This document shows, piece by piece, positions 44,119 through 53,885 of a stretch of 64,000 bases of DNA. Origin of the DNA: Stereocaulon alpinum. Lineage: Eukaryota > Ascomycota > Lecanoromycetes > Lecanorales > Stereocaulaceae. The translations under genes and the position numbers were made by a program. Location of the stretch: the NCBI GenBank assembly GCA_018257865.1, contig JAEUBA010000050.1:124001-188000 (forward strand). Reading direction: 5' to 3'. Numbering within the stretch: the first letter of the stretch is position 1; every line of letters starts with the position of its first letter. The notes beneath the pieces were generated by a model that did not search any database, had not been told where the DNA came from, and worked only from the letters and a program-made list of their open reading frames with translations.

Positions 44119-44759
44119 GATGTGTTGGACGAGGTAGGCGTCCTTGGGCTATTCTTATAATTATGTCTTTCACAAAACAACTAGCGGTCTTCGGGGTCCT
44201 GGGGCTTCCGAGTGTTCACCACCGGTTGTCTAGCTCAGGTGATGCAAGATAAGGTGGGCATCTGACATGTGCTGCTGTCCGGCTCACGGCGACTGTGATA
44301 GTCCCCGGCAAGCAGCATATTCGAGTGAGGCATTATTATCGAGCGATGCTGACAAACGCTTGTAGGGCCTTATGTATCATACAAAGAACGGGCTTCGCAA
44401 AAAATAAATAAGATAAACTTGCGGGTGAGTCCGTGGAGTCCGTCAGCCCTGCCGTCAGAAGGCAACAGCCAATCATGTGAATCATCTCACAGGAATGACG
44501 GGGCAGCATGGTCAGATTGCTGGCTACATCTTACGTGTATCTACAGTTGCGGTCGCAGAATACTTAGATGGATACGCACTGGGCTCACTAATATACGCGT
44601 ACAGGAGATACAGAGGAAACGCAAAGCATCGAAAGTTTGAAGCTCCATTCCAGCAAACCCCAGCCATGCACCTTTCAATGACCAATTTTTGCAACAGTCC
44701 AATATCCAACTTAGTGGCTAACAAGCTCGCAGCCGTCCATCGCAACGCATGCGCGTCCT
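44119..44759. other. Intergenic region, ATG26 promoter and PEP4 3' end
   Basis: 641 bases between two minus-strand genes. A CCAAT box (AGCCAATCA near 44467) lies about 350 bases upstream of the ATG26 start. Nothing else supported. Confidence 0.45.
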
Positions 44760-46129
44760 TTACTGCTTTGCAAGGGCGAGGCCAATGCTGCTATTACCGA
44801 GGTCATAGACAGAGTACCACTTCCTCAAGAACGCATCACCGAGGATAGCCAAGGGGCCAATTGGTTCGGGGAAGTCTGTTGAGTTTTTTAGCACATGTTC
44901 CTGGATCGAGGGGATTGGGACATACCCATTCCGAAGAAGGACGAGATGCAAGATCCCTGGACTTCCAGTATATAATCGTATGGACCAATGGTGAAGTTAT
45001 GACCGGTAAGGGTGAATGACATATCAGGGAGCGAGTCCCTCTTCTCACAATCCACGCTGAATTGACCGTTGAATGTCTTTGTGGCGCCAATCGCTTTGTT
45101 CCTAGTCGGTATCAGATTTTGGGTCCATATCAAGAGCATGATTGATACTCACAAAAGGTCGGCCAACGTAGATGGCAGGGCAATTAGGGATGTTCCGGTG
45201 TCAAGAATGATACCAGTATCCTCTAGCTCCGCAGTGTCTTCACCGAATGTGATAGCATCAAGATCAACTTCCCAGTATGCCTTGCGTCTCAATGGGATTC
45301 TGGTCATCTTGCCCGTGTAATGATCCTTGTTGATACCACCGAACATGGCCTCAGACTCATCGCCCTCGTTGTTGGTATTGCTGAGATAGAAGGAGACAAC
45401 AGGCTCATCGATAAGCTTTTGGTCAATCATGTTATACAAGGGAGGCACGATTTTGTTGACGCTGATGGTATCATAACCAAGGCCCATGATTCCGTCGAAA
45501 CGACCGAAGGCGAAAGCCAGACCGGGCTCCTTAGTGGCTTCAGCAAAATCTTGGTGTTTGATGATGATGTCGCCAATCTGGACGGTATCTTGTGAGATAA
45601 AACCACTCAGCGCACCGGAGCCATATCGGATCTCGAATTCAGATCCGTTTGCTTTGTATGTTGATGATGCAGATGAGTCGTACGTTTTATGAAGGTAGCA
45701 GGCAATAGAGCCACATTCGGTGGAAGGTACCCATAGGTTGGATGACCCAGTATCGAGGACGACTTTAAAAGTCTGAGGAGGAGTACCGATGGCTATCTCG
45801 GCAAAGTCTTCTGGTTGTTAAGTACTGCGTCATCTGGAATAGAAGAGGAACGTACATTGAGCGTTCAAGAAGTTGGAGACAGGCACGGGATGGCCACCCT
45901 TATCTAGGTGGATCGAGGTATCCTTGAACATCTCGTCTTTGTGTGTGTCTGGACGGACGCCCATGAACCTCTGACCAGTATACTTTTTGTACAAGGAGTG
46001 CGCCTGAGTGTCGATATCGGCTTGCTCGAGTTGCTCTGAGAGAGAGACCTTCTCCAGTTTCAGCTTATGGACCCCGCCGTGGACCAGCCCGGAGAAGGCC
46101 CCAAGGCCAAGGATGAGTGCACTCCTCAT
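44760..46129 (-). CDS. PEP4: Vacuolar aspartic protease (proteinase A), four exons
   Basis: Pepsin-family (A1) protease that matures in the vacuole and activates other vacuolar hydrolases. Exons 46129..45856, 45807..45153, 45101..44926 and 44875..44760 give 406 residues, the family length. A signal peptide (MRSALILGLGAFSGLVHGG) precedes a propeptide with the conserved HKLKLEKVSL start. Mature enzyme motifs: NFLNAQYFAEIAIGTPPQ, the first catalytic site VVLDTGSSNLWVPS near residue 111, the flap Tyr in YGSGALSGFISQDTV, and the second catalytic site ILDTGTSLIALPS near 290. The end FLRKWYSVYDLGNSSIGLA is typical. Asn-X-Ser/Thr glycosylation sites are present (ANGSEF, GHNFTI). Intron 1 uses the acceptor GAAG, seven bases after CCAG, because only that keeps the frame. 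Confidence 0.94.
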
Positions 46130-46503
46130 CTTCGAATATCGATGCGCTTTGGTGTGTAAAAGGGTAAGATGTATGGTAATGAAGACGGAGAGGTAGTAGA
46201 AGAGAGCTGTTGAACGGTTGGATGATGACGCCGCTCGGCTTTCAGGTTGCCGCCTAAATTGGAGTGGCAGGGAAACGGCGTTCGTTAGTCAGCAGGTCCA
46301 CTTTTAGCAGCATCACACGACTAATCTACATGTATATGGCAAGTACCGCCTCGCCGGGTATAGTTAATTCAGCAACGTAAAAGTGGCAGGTCAAGCATCT
46401 TGTCTATGAAAGCTACGCTCGAATACCTCTAATGCCCGCTCATCAAATTGGGAAATCTCCGCTATGCGCAGGCACAAGCTAGTATACAGGTTGCTGTCAA
46501 GTA
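46130..46503. other. Intergenic region, PEP4 promoter and RPT3 3' end
   Basis: 374 bases between two minus-strand genes. No specific element could be assigned. Confidence 0.5.
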
Positions 46504-47977
46504 CTACTTGTAGAAATCAAATTTGATGTCGCCAGCCTCTCCCCTTACCTGACTCTGATACGCACTTTCCAGGTCTGACTGAATGATGTTGTACCGATTC
46601 TTCCGCACAGCCCTCAATCCTGCCTCCTGCATAATGGCCGCAATGATGGCTCCAGAAAGCGGATCGTTCCGAATGATAAGGGAGTCCAGGTCAACTTCGG
46701 GTGACAGCGACATCTTTGACGAGATGGTCGTGAATATCAGTCTTCGCTCTCTGCGGTCTCGTAATGAAGGAAATTCTATTTTGCGGTCCAAACGACCAGG
46801 TCGGAGTAAAGCAGGGTCCAATGTATCCGCTCGGTTTGTGGCCATTATGACCTTGACATTGCTCGTTTGATCGAAGCCATCCATTTGATTCAGTAGTTCC
46901 AGCAAGATACGCTGCACTTCTCGATCTGCGCCTGTCTGAGCGTCGAAGCGCTTTGTTGCTATAGCATCAATTTCATCAATGAAGATGATTGCAGGTGAGT
47001 TTTCTCTTGCCATTCGGAAGACATCGCGGACCATACGAGGCCCTTCTCCCAGGTATTTTTGTACGAACTCTGAGCCCACGACACGTATGAAATTTGCCGT
47101 AGTGCTGTTGGCTACAGCCTTGACTAGCATCGTTTTCCCAGTACCTGGTGGACCGTAGAGGAGGACACCTCGAGGCGGATCGATGCCTGTTGACTGTCAA
47201 GACAAGGCTATAGAATTTCCGATTACCATAGAGCTTACCAATTTGCTTGTAGAGGTCAAAGTGGGTTAGAGGTAGCTCAACAGCTTCTCGAATTTCCTGT
47301 TTTTGCATATCCAGCCCTCCAACATCGGCGTAAGTCACGTCGGGCTTTTCGTGAGCTCCAAGCATAGCTATTGACGAGTCGGCTTCCGGAGGCAGGATAT
47401 CGACCAGGGAGTTTGAGTGACGGTGTAGCGCGACTGAGGATGATGGCTTGAGCTTTTCGCGGTCGAGGGTGGAAAGAATGCGGACGACATAGTTAGAGCC
47501 GGTCGATGATTGTACAATGCCAGTACTTGAATCCTATCAGCCATGTGCAAGGGGTATGCATACTGGTGGAAGTAGTACTTTTGATCGATTGCCTCCATGA
47601 ATTGACCTATCACTAGGGGCACGCTCTGTATCCGCTTAATCTCCTCCTGCGCTCGAACGAGCTCTCTCTTGAGACTCCTACAGTTTCATTAGAATGTAAC
47701 CCACGAAAAAGTGAGATCCAAATAGTTTTACCTCTGTTCATCTTTGATATACTCTTCTTGTAGGTTGATGTATCTGTTGACGTCTTAGCAATAGACTTGA
47801 CAGCACAGCGAGGTCTTCAGCTTACTCAAGATGTCTTTGAAGTTTTTTCAAGGTTGAGTACTCATCGTTGTCATCGTTACCGATACCTTCGATGTCGATG
47901 TTGGGTATATTTGAAGGTATCTGCCTCTTGTGGGGGGGAACAACGTTCAAAGGATTTTCCACGGCAGCATCCGCCAT
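46504..47977 (-). CDS. RPT3: 26S proteasome regulatory ATPase Rpt3 (subunit 6B), five exons
   Basis: AAA+ ATPase of the proteasome base that unfolds ubiquitinated proteins. Exons 47977..47826, 47773..47732, 47677..47579, 47525..47239 and 47186..46504 give 420 residues. An N-terminal coiled coil (LQKHLEYINLQEEYIKDEQ) is followed by the OB-fold (PLVIGQFMEAIDQNTGIVQ...). ATPase motifs: Walker A GPPGTGKT, Walker B IIFIDEIDAIATKR, sensor VIMATNRAD and arginine fingers RPGRLDRKIEFP. The C-terminus FDFYK supplies the conserved hydrophobic-Tyr-X tail that docks in the 20S ring. The donor of intron 3 (AA|GTACTA at 47578) is chosen to give the conserved IDQNTGIV; a stronger GTATGC donor 15 bases downstream would add five residues in frame. 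Confidence 0.95.
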
Positions 47978-49733
47978 GATAGGTGGTTAGCAGTATCAGA
48001 CGCGCAGCGGACTGGGAGCTGAGTGTAAGAGTGGGTTGAAAATGACAAGTCTAATGGCTCTGGCCTCTCGAATGCCGAACGGTCAATAATATGGAGCAAG
48101 CTTGTACCAAGACCCTAGTATGTAAGCAGCTAGCCTATCTCGATGGCACTTGCCATCCCGTCCCCTCACTAGTAGCTGAGCTAACCAGCCTCTTCCTCGA
48201 AGTCTCAACTCTGAGGTAAGACCTTACCGCTCTATGACTTGTGTCGATTCGAAGCTACATGAGTAATGACTTGCATGAGTGCTACTGTGATCGTCCATCA
48301 CTCGGTTGCCACGGCCTTCTTCCCAATTTCCGCTGGCTACCTAACGCACGTACAGGCTTGTCTGCAATGTGCCAGTGAAGAACCTTGCCGCAAACTTGAG
48401 TCTACGTGTTTCAGAGCAATCAGACCCGGAGGATACATATTGAGTCACCTGCATTGGATGTATCGACTTGGATGGCAGCCAGTCGGGATTTATTTGACCA
48501 TTCACGATTGGCAGGGATACATAGGTTCATTAGAGATAACCAACACTTCTCGGATCTAGTGGCTAATCCCAGCATTGATGCGAGTAGCAGACCCATCCAG
48601 ATAAGGTACAAGAGGCAACTAAGTAATGTCAGGTGCATCTGGGTTGTGTCGTGGAAGCAAGAAGGCAAGTTGGCAAAGGAATAATGATTGGTCGGAAGGG
48701 CGTGACACGGATAAAGTTGGCTAGACTGGACGAGCAGCCTACGCATAATTCGTAATCCGTGCATTATGCTAAAAGGGATTAGCATTCACAGTCAAAGGAT
48801 TGGTGTTGTTTTATCATCGACTGTTCAGATCAGAAGATTTTGTTTATTATCATCATTATTATTATTGTTGATGGTGTTGAGAGTAGTAGAGTTTTGTGCG
48901 GTAGTACTGTAATTTAGGAGAATAGGAATAGTGCTTGCCCTTATCCCAAATGATGAAATTATTAGAGGCGAACTCACAGAGGGGTTTTCCGGTTTTAGCT
49001 TCTACGTTTCTTCTCACCTCCAGTATCCGGCCTAGAAAGGGCCCCCCCCCCCCCCCCGCGCGATCCAGAGACGTAAGGTGCCGATAGAGTAATTATTGAC
49101 ATATTTCTTTGGCTGGGCAATTAGAGGGGCTTAGATAACAGGTATGCATTCGATTTTCCCTTTCATTTGTCTCGCGTTTGGCGTCGCACATCAGATCCAG
49201 GCATTCATCGTGGCATTCCCATCGCCGGATCCGCGCCCCAGTGAGCAACCTCCTTGTTGGCAAGTTGGATCCGATCCACTTGTGTCATCAAGCGCATCTC
49301 TTCTTCCATCGAATCATTCCTTTCGCCTTCCGTCCCTCGTGCCTGGCGTGTGCTGACCCTCGTGATGGAGGTCGTGTGGCCCCGGACTGGTCCACTGCCT
49401 GCGTAGGTTTCCACTAAGCCCTCAGATCTTGACACGGCACTCACTGTTTATCAATAGCGAACGCGAACCGAGTTTCTGCCACTTCAGGTGAGCCTACCCG
49501 CATGCGGCTCTCTGCCATACACCTGTTCCACCTGCCATTGCTATCCACATGCTCCTTGCCCTTGCCGACTGCTTACCCTGAACGCGCTATCCTGCCTTCG
49601 GATACGCTACCGCTCCTCTACCATCCCCCACCAATGTGTCCAGCACTCTTGATTCCCATGCGCATTGGCCCACTATGGCTTCGAAGCGAGTGACCTTTGC
49701 TGTGCGACATGCTAATGGCGTACCTTCCAACAG
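47978..49733. other. Intergenic region between RPT3 and SWI1
   Basis: About 1.75 kb between divergent genes, with the RPT3 promoter at the left and the SWI1 leader at the right. A 16-base C homopolymer occupies 49042..49057. A probable SWI1 leader intron covers about 49491..49733. Frames of up to 121 codons occur on both strands near 48.3-48.8 kb without known similarity or splice logic. No tRNA or transposon recognised. Confidence 0.4.
49491..49733 (+). other. Probable 5'-UTR intron of SWI1
   Basis: A donor CTTCAG|GTGAGCC near 49491, an ATGCTAATGG branch site and the acceptor TTCCAACAG ending at 49733 frame a leader intron of about 243 bases. Supported by consensus sequences only. Its removal puts the ten-codon upstream ORF at the very start of the second leader exon. 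Confidence 0.5.
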
Positions 49734-49763
49734 ATGGGCCGCTGCGAATCTGAATCGCTATGA
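49734..49763 (+). promoter_or_regulatory. Ten-codon upstream ORF overlapping the SWI1 start (ATGA)
   Basis: ATG GGC CGC TGC GAA TCT GAA TCG CTA TGA. Its stop TGA shares two bases with the SWI1 start ATG at 49760 (ATGA). If translated, SWI1 would depend on leaky scanning or on termination-coupled reinitiation. Confidence 0.5.
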
Positions 49764-52732
49764 GTGTGCCAACTTGGCTAAGCGACACGCACCCTTTCCA
49801 GTCAAACGAAAATGGAGCCTTCAACCCCGGCAGCGGTGACCCTTCAATGGGCTTCATGCCCACCCCTACCACCTCCTCCTTCGACTTCAGTCAGATGCAA
49901 AACCTGCAACTACAACAGCGCATGCAGAATGGGATTGCGCGCAATGGGTCGCCAGGATACCATAACCCCATGTACCAGACTCAACCCCTCGTCCCCTCAA
50001 AGCGGCCCCGCCCCCGAGAAGATAGCATAGGAGCGTCTCCTCAACCAAACCCTGGGCCCCTCCCGGTCTCCCGGTCACAGACACCACAGGGGCCTTTTCC
50101 AGGGTTTCAAGGCGCCGTTAATGGGAGTCACCAGTTTACTGGAACACCCTCATACCAGCAATATCAGCAAGTCGGCAACAACGCGAGCCACTCTCCAGTC
50201 ATGCAGGGCCAGGCATACAATCCACAAGCTCGACATCAACGTCTACAGACTATGTCACCATCCCCATTTTCGCCAGCTACGCAGACATTTGGCGCTCAGG
50301 CCTCCCCATCACTGTCAGAACATGGCAGTCGAGTCAATACACCCCAGAACGGTGTTCAACAGTATGCTCAAGGGACGCCATACGGCGGCGCTCCAGGGCA
50401 GCCGTTTACTCCTCCGCCTGGCTCCGCAGTCAATGGCGCCGCATTGGCTCAGTACAACCAACACCTTCAGCACCAGCAACAGCAGCAGAGGATCAACGAG
50501 GCCCGCTTGCGACAGGTACAGCAGCAACGACAACAGCAAGCTGGTGCAATGAACCCTATGGCTCAGCAACCAGGTCAGATGTCAGCACATCAGATGGCCG
50601 CAATTCGCGCTCAACAGGCGCAACAGCGCCCGAACAACCCAGAACAGCTGCTGCGGACCATCACTCAGTGGAATCAACAAAACGGTCTGCCCTTCAATCC
50701 CAACCCACTCATAGCTGGGAGGCCTATCAGTGCTGTACAACTGTTTATTGGCGTTGTAAGGATGGGTGGCTCTAAGAAAATCACCGCTACTCAATCGTGG
50801 CAAAATGTCGCTCATCTTCTGCAATTCCCTCCACAGCAATTCATAGCCGCTGCTCAAGACCTCCAGAACTACTGGCATCTAAATCTCTCGGCATACGAAC
50901 AATGGTTTCAGAGCCAGCAACGGCAGCGACAAGTAATGGCAGATCCCATGCGAGCATCGGGCCACCTACAAGGTGGTGATGCTAATGCAAGACAGGGAGC
51001 TTTCTCTCCGACTAAACAGATGCACAATCAGTTGCAGCAACCCATGCAACCCCCGTCGAACATGTATCAGTATCAAACACCAACAAAGCAAATCACTCCC
51101 CAGCAGCATGATGCTCGTCAATCGTTGCAGAACGGTTACATTCCTCAGCAAGTCCAAGGACGACCTTCGAACATGTACAACGTGCCCCAGCCTTCGATGC
51201 AAGCTCCGCCTCGCGCTGCACCACCACAAGCAGTACAAAAACCCTCTGAGACACACAGGGGAGCAGAGAAAAAAAAGATTGACCCTTGGCCAAAGAAGAG
51301 CCCTATCGGAGATCTCTATAGCCCTATTGTGGAACAGCAGGGGGGAAAGAACGTAAGGAGTTACGGAGGCATTCAAGTGGTGCCAAACTCCAATTTTCTC
51401 GGGACCGTAGATGATCTCTTGAAGTTCAAAGCCAGCGCGCCCAAGTACCACGAGCTTGGTGTAGTGGACATAAGAGCCGTCTCCTTGTCTCTCCGCTCAG
51501 GCATGCACGCAGAAGTACGACTTGCGCTGGATACCCTTGCGTGTATCAGCAACGAAACCACTCCCATGGCCCTGGATGAGTGCGAGGACCTACTCGAGAC
51601 CTTGATTGACTGTGCCGACGACCAAGTTCAATTGCTTGCAGAGCACTCTGCTGAAGTCTCGGATGCCATGTTAATCAATTCGTACGAAGAGACCGTTCGA
51701 GGTTGCAAGGTTGAAAATGCTACCCTCCAGAACATTCCGGCCTTCGGCACGCTCGAATACGACCTTGATCGGGCAGCCGAGAGATTGGTTTGTATCACCA
51801 CCATACTCAGGAACTTTTCCTTCCTTGCAGTCAATCACATTGCTTTGGCAGATCCAGTCGTGGTGCGATTCTTGTCCACTGTGATTCGATACATTGGCAC
51901 ACGAAGTATGGTCTTGAGGACGCATCAGAACCTTCAAGACTTCAGCAAAGACATCGTTACCTTTCTCACCAACGTTTCACAGGAAATTGACTTACCGGGT
52001 AAAGAGGAGGCTATGTGCATACTTCAATTCCTGCTTTCATTCGCCCCATCGCCCGCGCCGAATAGTGCTGAGGAAGGGGAAATAATATTCGCTTCTTATG
52101 TCCCAGTGATCCATCGCTACTATCCGCACGCAGTGGACAGTCTGGCAAAATTGCTTGCACGAGGCGATCCGAATCGAAGCTTTTACAGATCAATATTTGC
52201 GGCCGATGTTGCATCGACACCACCTTACGACTTACTGACTCGCGCTTTCGGCCTAGCCATAGCTGCAATGCCCGAGTATATGAACAAGCATCTTGTTGGC
52301 CTCCTCAAAATCCGTGCTCCATATCTAGTACAAGGCCTACTGGCGGCAGAGATACTTGCCAGTCTGATACCAGCATCAGAGCACGAACTTGCGCGGTCGT
52401 GGCTAGCGTCTCAGGACGGCTTTGCTATGAATCTTCTCAGGACTGCAGCCGACCTCGGTAAACAACCGCCTAACCTTCAAGCGCGCGATCGGGGAGGACA
52501 CAGGATTGACAATGACCCGTACGGCATTGCTACAATCACTGAAAGAAGCTTTGCGTTGCTGAGGAAGCTGAATGAAAAGGCAAAGGATGTTGATGGAAAT
52601 GGGGTCGGACTTCCCCCCGGGGTCTTGCCAGACAAGCGTATGGTGGTTCAAGCTGCGGCCCAGCAAAACCTCCCTAGAGGTGACTATTATGTGATACGAC
52701 AGCTGTGCGCTCTTTCTAATTTGGACAATTGA
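49760..52732 (+). CDS. SWI1: SWI/SNF chromatin-remodelling subunit Swi1 (ARID domain)
   Basis: DNA-binding subunit of the SWI/SNF nucleosome remodeller in the nucleus. One exon of 990 residues. The N-terminal 290 residues are Gln/Pro/Asn-rich and prion-like (QQQQQRINEARLRQVQQQRQ). An ARID (BRIGHT) domain spans about 295-385: ITQWNQQNGLPFNPNPLIAG, RPISAVQLFIGVVRMGGSKK, SWQNVAHLLQFPPQQF and LQNYWHLNLSAYEQWF. After a second low-complexity stretch comes a conserved region (PWPKKSPIGDLYSPIV...) and a C-terminal armadillo-like alpha-helical domain (from about 590, with helices such as VRLALDTLACISNE and FLSTVIRYIGTRSMVLRTHQ). The start MSVPTWLSDTHPF is the first in-frame ATG after a probable leader intron; a ten-codon upstream ORF overlaps it. 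Confidence 0.88.
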   Translation: MSVPTWLSDTHPFQSNENGAFNPGSGDPSMGFMPTPTTSSFDFSQMQNLQLQQRMQNGIARNGSPGYHNPMYQTQPLVPSKRPRPREDSIGASPQPNPGPLPVSRSQTPQGPFPGFQGAVNGSHQFTGTPSYQQYQQVGNNASHSPVMQGQAYNPQARHQRLQTMSPSPFSPATQTFGAQASPSLSEHGSRVNTPQNGVQQYAQGTPYGGAPGQPFTPPPGSAVNGAALAQYNQHLQHQQQQQRINEARLRQVQQQRQQQAGAMNPMAQQPGQMSAHQMAAIRAQQAQQRPNNPEQLLRTITQWNQQNGLPFNPNPLIAGRPISAVQLFIGVVRMGGSKKITATQSWQNVAHLLQFPPQQFIAAAQDLQNYWHLNLSAYEQWFQSQQRQRQVMADPMRASGHLQGGDANARQGAFSPTKQMHNQLQQPMQPPSNMYQYQTPTKQITPQQHDARQSLQNGYIPQQVQGRPSNMYNVPQPSMQAPPRAAPPQAVQKPSETHRGAEKKKIDPWPKKSPIGDLYSPIVEQQGGKNVRSYGGIQVVPNSNFLGTVDDLLKFKASAPKYHELGVVDIRAVSLSLRSGMHAEVRLALDTLACISNETTPMALDECEDLLETLIDCADDQVQLLAEHSAEVSDAMLINSYEETVRGCKVENATLQNIPAFGTLEYDLDRAAERLVCITTILRNFSFLAVNHIALADPVVVRFLSTVIRYIGTRSMVLRTHQNLQDFSKDIVTFLTNVSQEIDLPGKEEAMCILQFLLSFAPSPAPNSAEEGEIIFASYVPVIHRYYPHAVDSLAKLLARGDPNRSFYRSIFAADVASTPPYDLLTRAFGLAIAAMPEYMNKHLVGLLKIRAPYLVQGLLAAEILASLIPASEHELARSWLASQDGFAMNLLRTAADLGKQPPNLQARDRGGHRIDNDPYGIATITERSFALLRKLNEKAKDVDGNGVGLPPGVLPDKRMVVQAAAQQNLPRGDYYVIRQLCALSNLDN

Positions 52733-53080
52733 ACGTTCGTGCATACAACTATAGCATCAGATGCGTGCTTCACGAGATACCATTTGCAAACGGCTTAGTG
52801 GTGATAATGAGGCGCGATGGCAGCCTCTTTGATATTCTTGATGTGAGTTATTCACTCACCTGCATGGCGTTTCACTTAGCGTCAAACGATCAAGTCAGAT
52901 GTATTAGCAAGTATAGATCAGTGCTCACTGGATGGCACTGCCTTGGACACCGCGAGCGTGTATATACGATTCACAAGAATTCTCAATGTGTGGCCAACGG
53001 CTCATGCCGCTCCGTTGCCATTTATTGTGGCTCAAGTGAACAAGTTCCTCAGTAGCTGAATAGGACACCCCGTAACGCCA
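52733..53080. other. Convergent 3' intergenic region, SWI1/IMG2
   Basis: 348 bases between the SWI1 stop and the stop in the 51-nt last exon of IMG2. Nothing else recognised. Confidence 0.5.
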
Positions 53081-53690
53081 TCACAAATGCCGATCCTCCA
53101 GAAATCGCTTTATTTCATCCCGGTACCAACCCTGTAAACCCCAAGAGAATTAGCTATGCACCGCCCTCTTGCTCTCACTTCCTGGTCATGAAGGCCCCCA
53201 CGACCCTGGACTTAACTTGCCTTGACAATAATGTTCCCGGTCAACCTGTTAATGACCACATGCTCCTCCTTCAATCCTAATGCAATCCGAATTTCGTCCC
53301 TTAATCTCTCGACATCTCCTTCTATCTTCCGTACCCGGGTCTGATGCAAATTACCGCCGCGCTTGGCAACTTGGTATATCGGCAGTTTCTGGGAGGCTGT
53401 CCGATGGACGTGGTAAGGGAGGGGTGGCAGATCGATGGAGGATTGTGATTTGGGTTGCACTGGGGAATGGGCGGCGGACGATGGTGGAGGTGGGGGGGCA
53501 TTGTTAGCTATAATTCTAGCTTTAGTGACTGGAATCATGTCAGCTATCATTATGCTTAAGAACAGCTCGGAGAGGGCGCCGGACCTTCACCCCGGTGCCG
53601 CATCTGAGGACAAGATTGTGTCAATAATCTCCGTTGAAGGAGATGAATGGAGTTGAGTCGAGGGAGGGAAAGTGGCCGAAGAAACGGCAT
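53081..53690 (-). CDS. IMG2: Mitochondrial large-subunit ribosomal protein mL49 (Img2), three exons with a GC-AG intron
   Basis: Component of the mitochondrial large ribosomal subunit. Exons 53690..53591, 53528..53221 and 53131..53081 give 152 residues. The N-terminus (MPFLRPLSLPRLNSIHLLQR) is a typical mitochondrial presequence. The core has LPYHVHRTASQKLPIYQVAK, RGGNLHQTRVRKIEGDVERL and HVVINRLTGNIIVK. Without further splicing the frame would end at ...IIVKAS, short of the family's conserved GWR-type end. Splicing from the GC donor AAG|GCAAGT (53220) to TTACAG (53132), with a GCTAATTC branch site, gives IIVKGWYRDEIKRFLEDRHL, which restores the family C-terminus. Intron 1 uses CCAG at 53529 with an AGCTGAC branch. 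It shares a 195-bp promoter with eIF3e. Confidence 0.85.
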
Positions 53691-53885
53691 GAGATTTACA
53701 GAAGCCATCAAGATAAGATGAAAGAACTTGGCGTCCTCCCGACTATGTAAACATTACCTTGTGAAGCCGCTGCAGCTCTGGACAATCTATACGCTAGTAT
53801 TGATATCTTGGCGCCAAGCCCGCACTTTCGAACGTTTTGTACCGTGCTCCATCTTGCGACTACACATTCTTGCATACTCGCGATC
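53691..53885. promoter_or_regulatory. Short divergent promoter, IMG2 / eIF3e
   Basis: 195 bases between head-to-head start codons of a mitochondrial ribosomal protein and a cytosolic initiation-factor subunit. No site could be assigned by eye. Confidence 0.5.
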
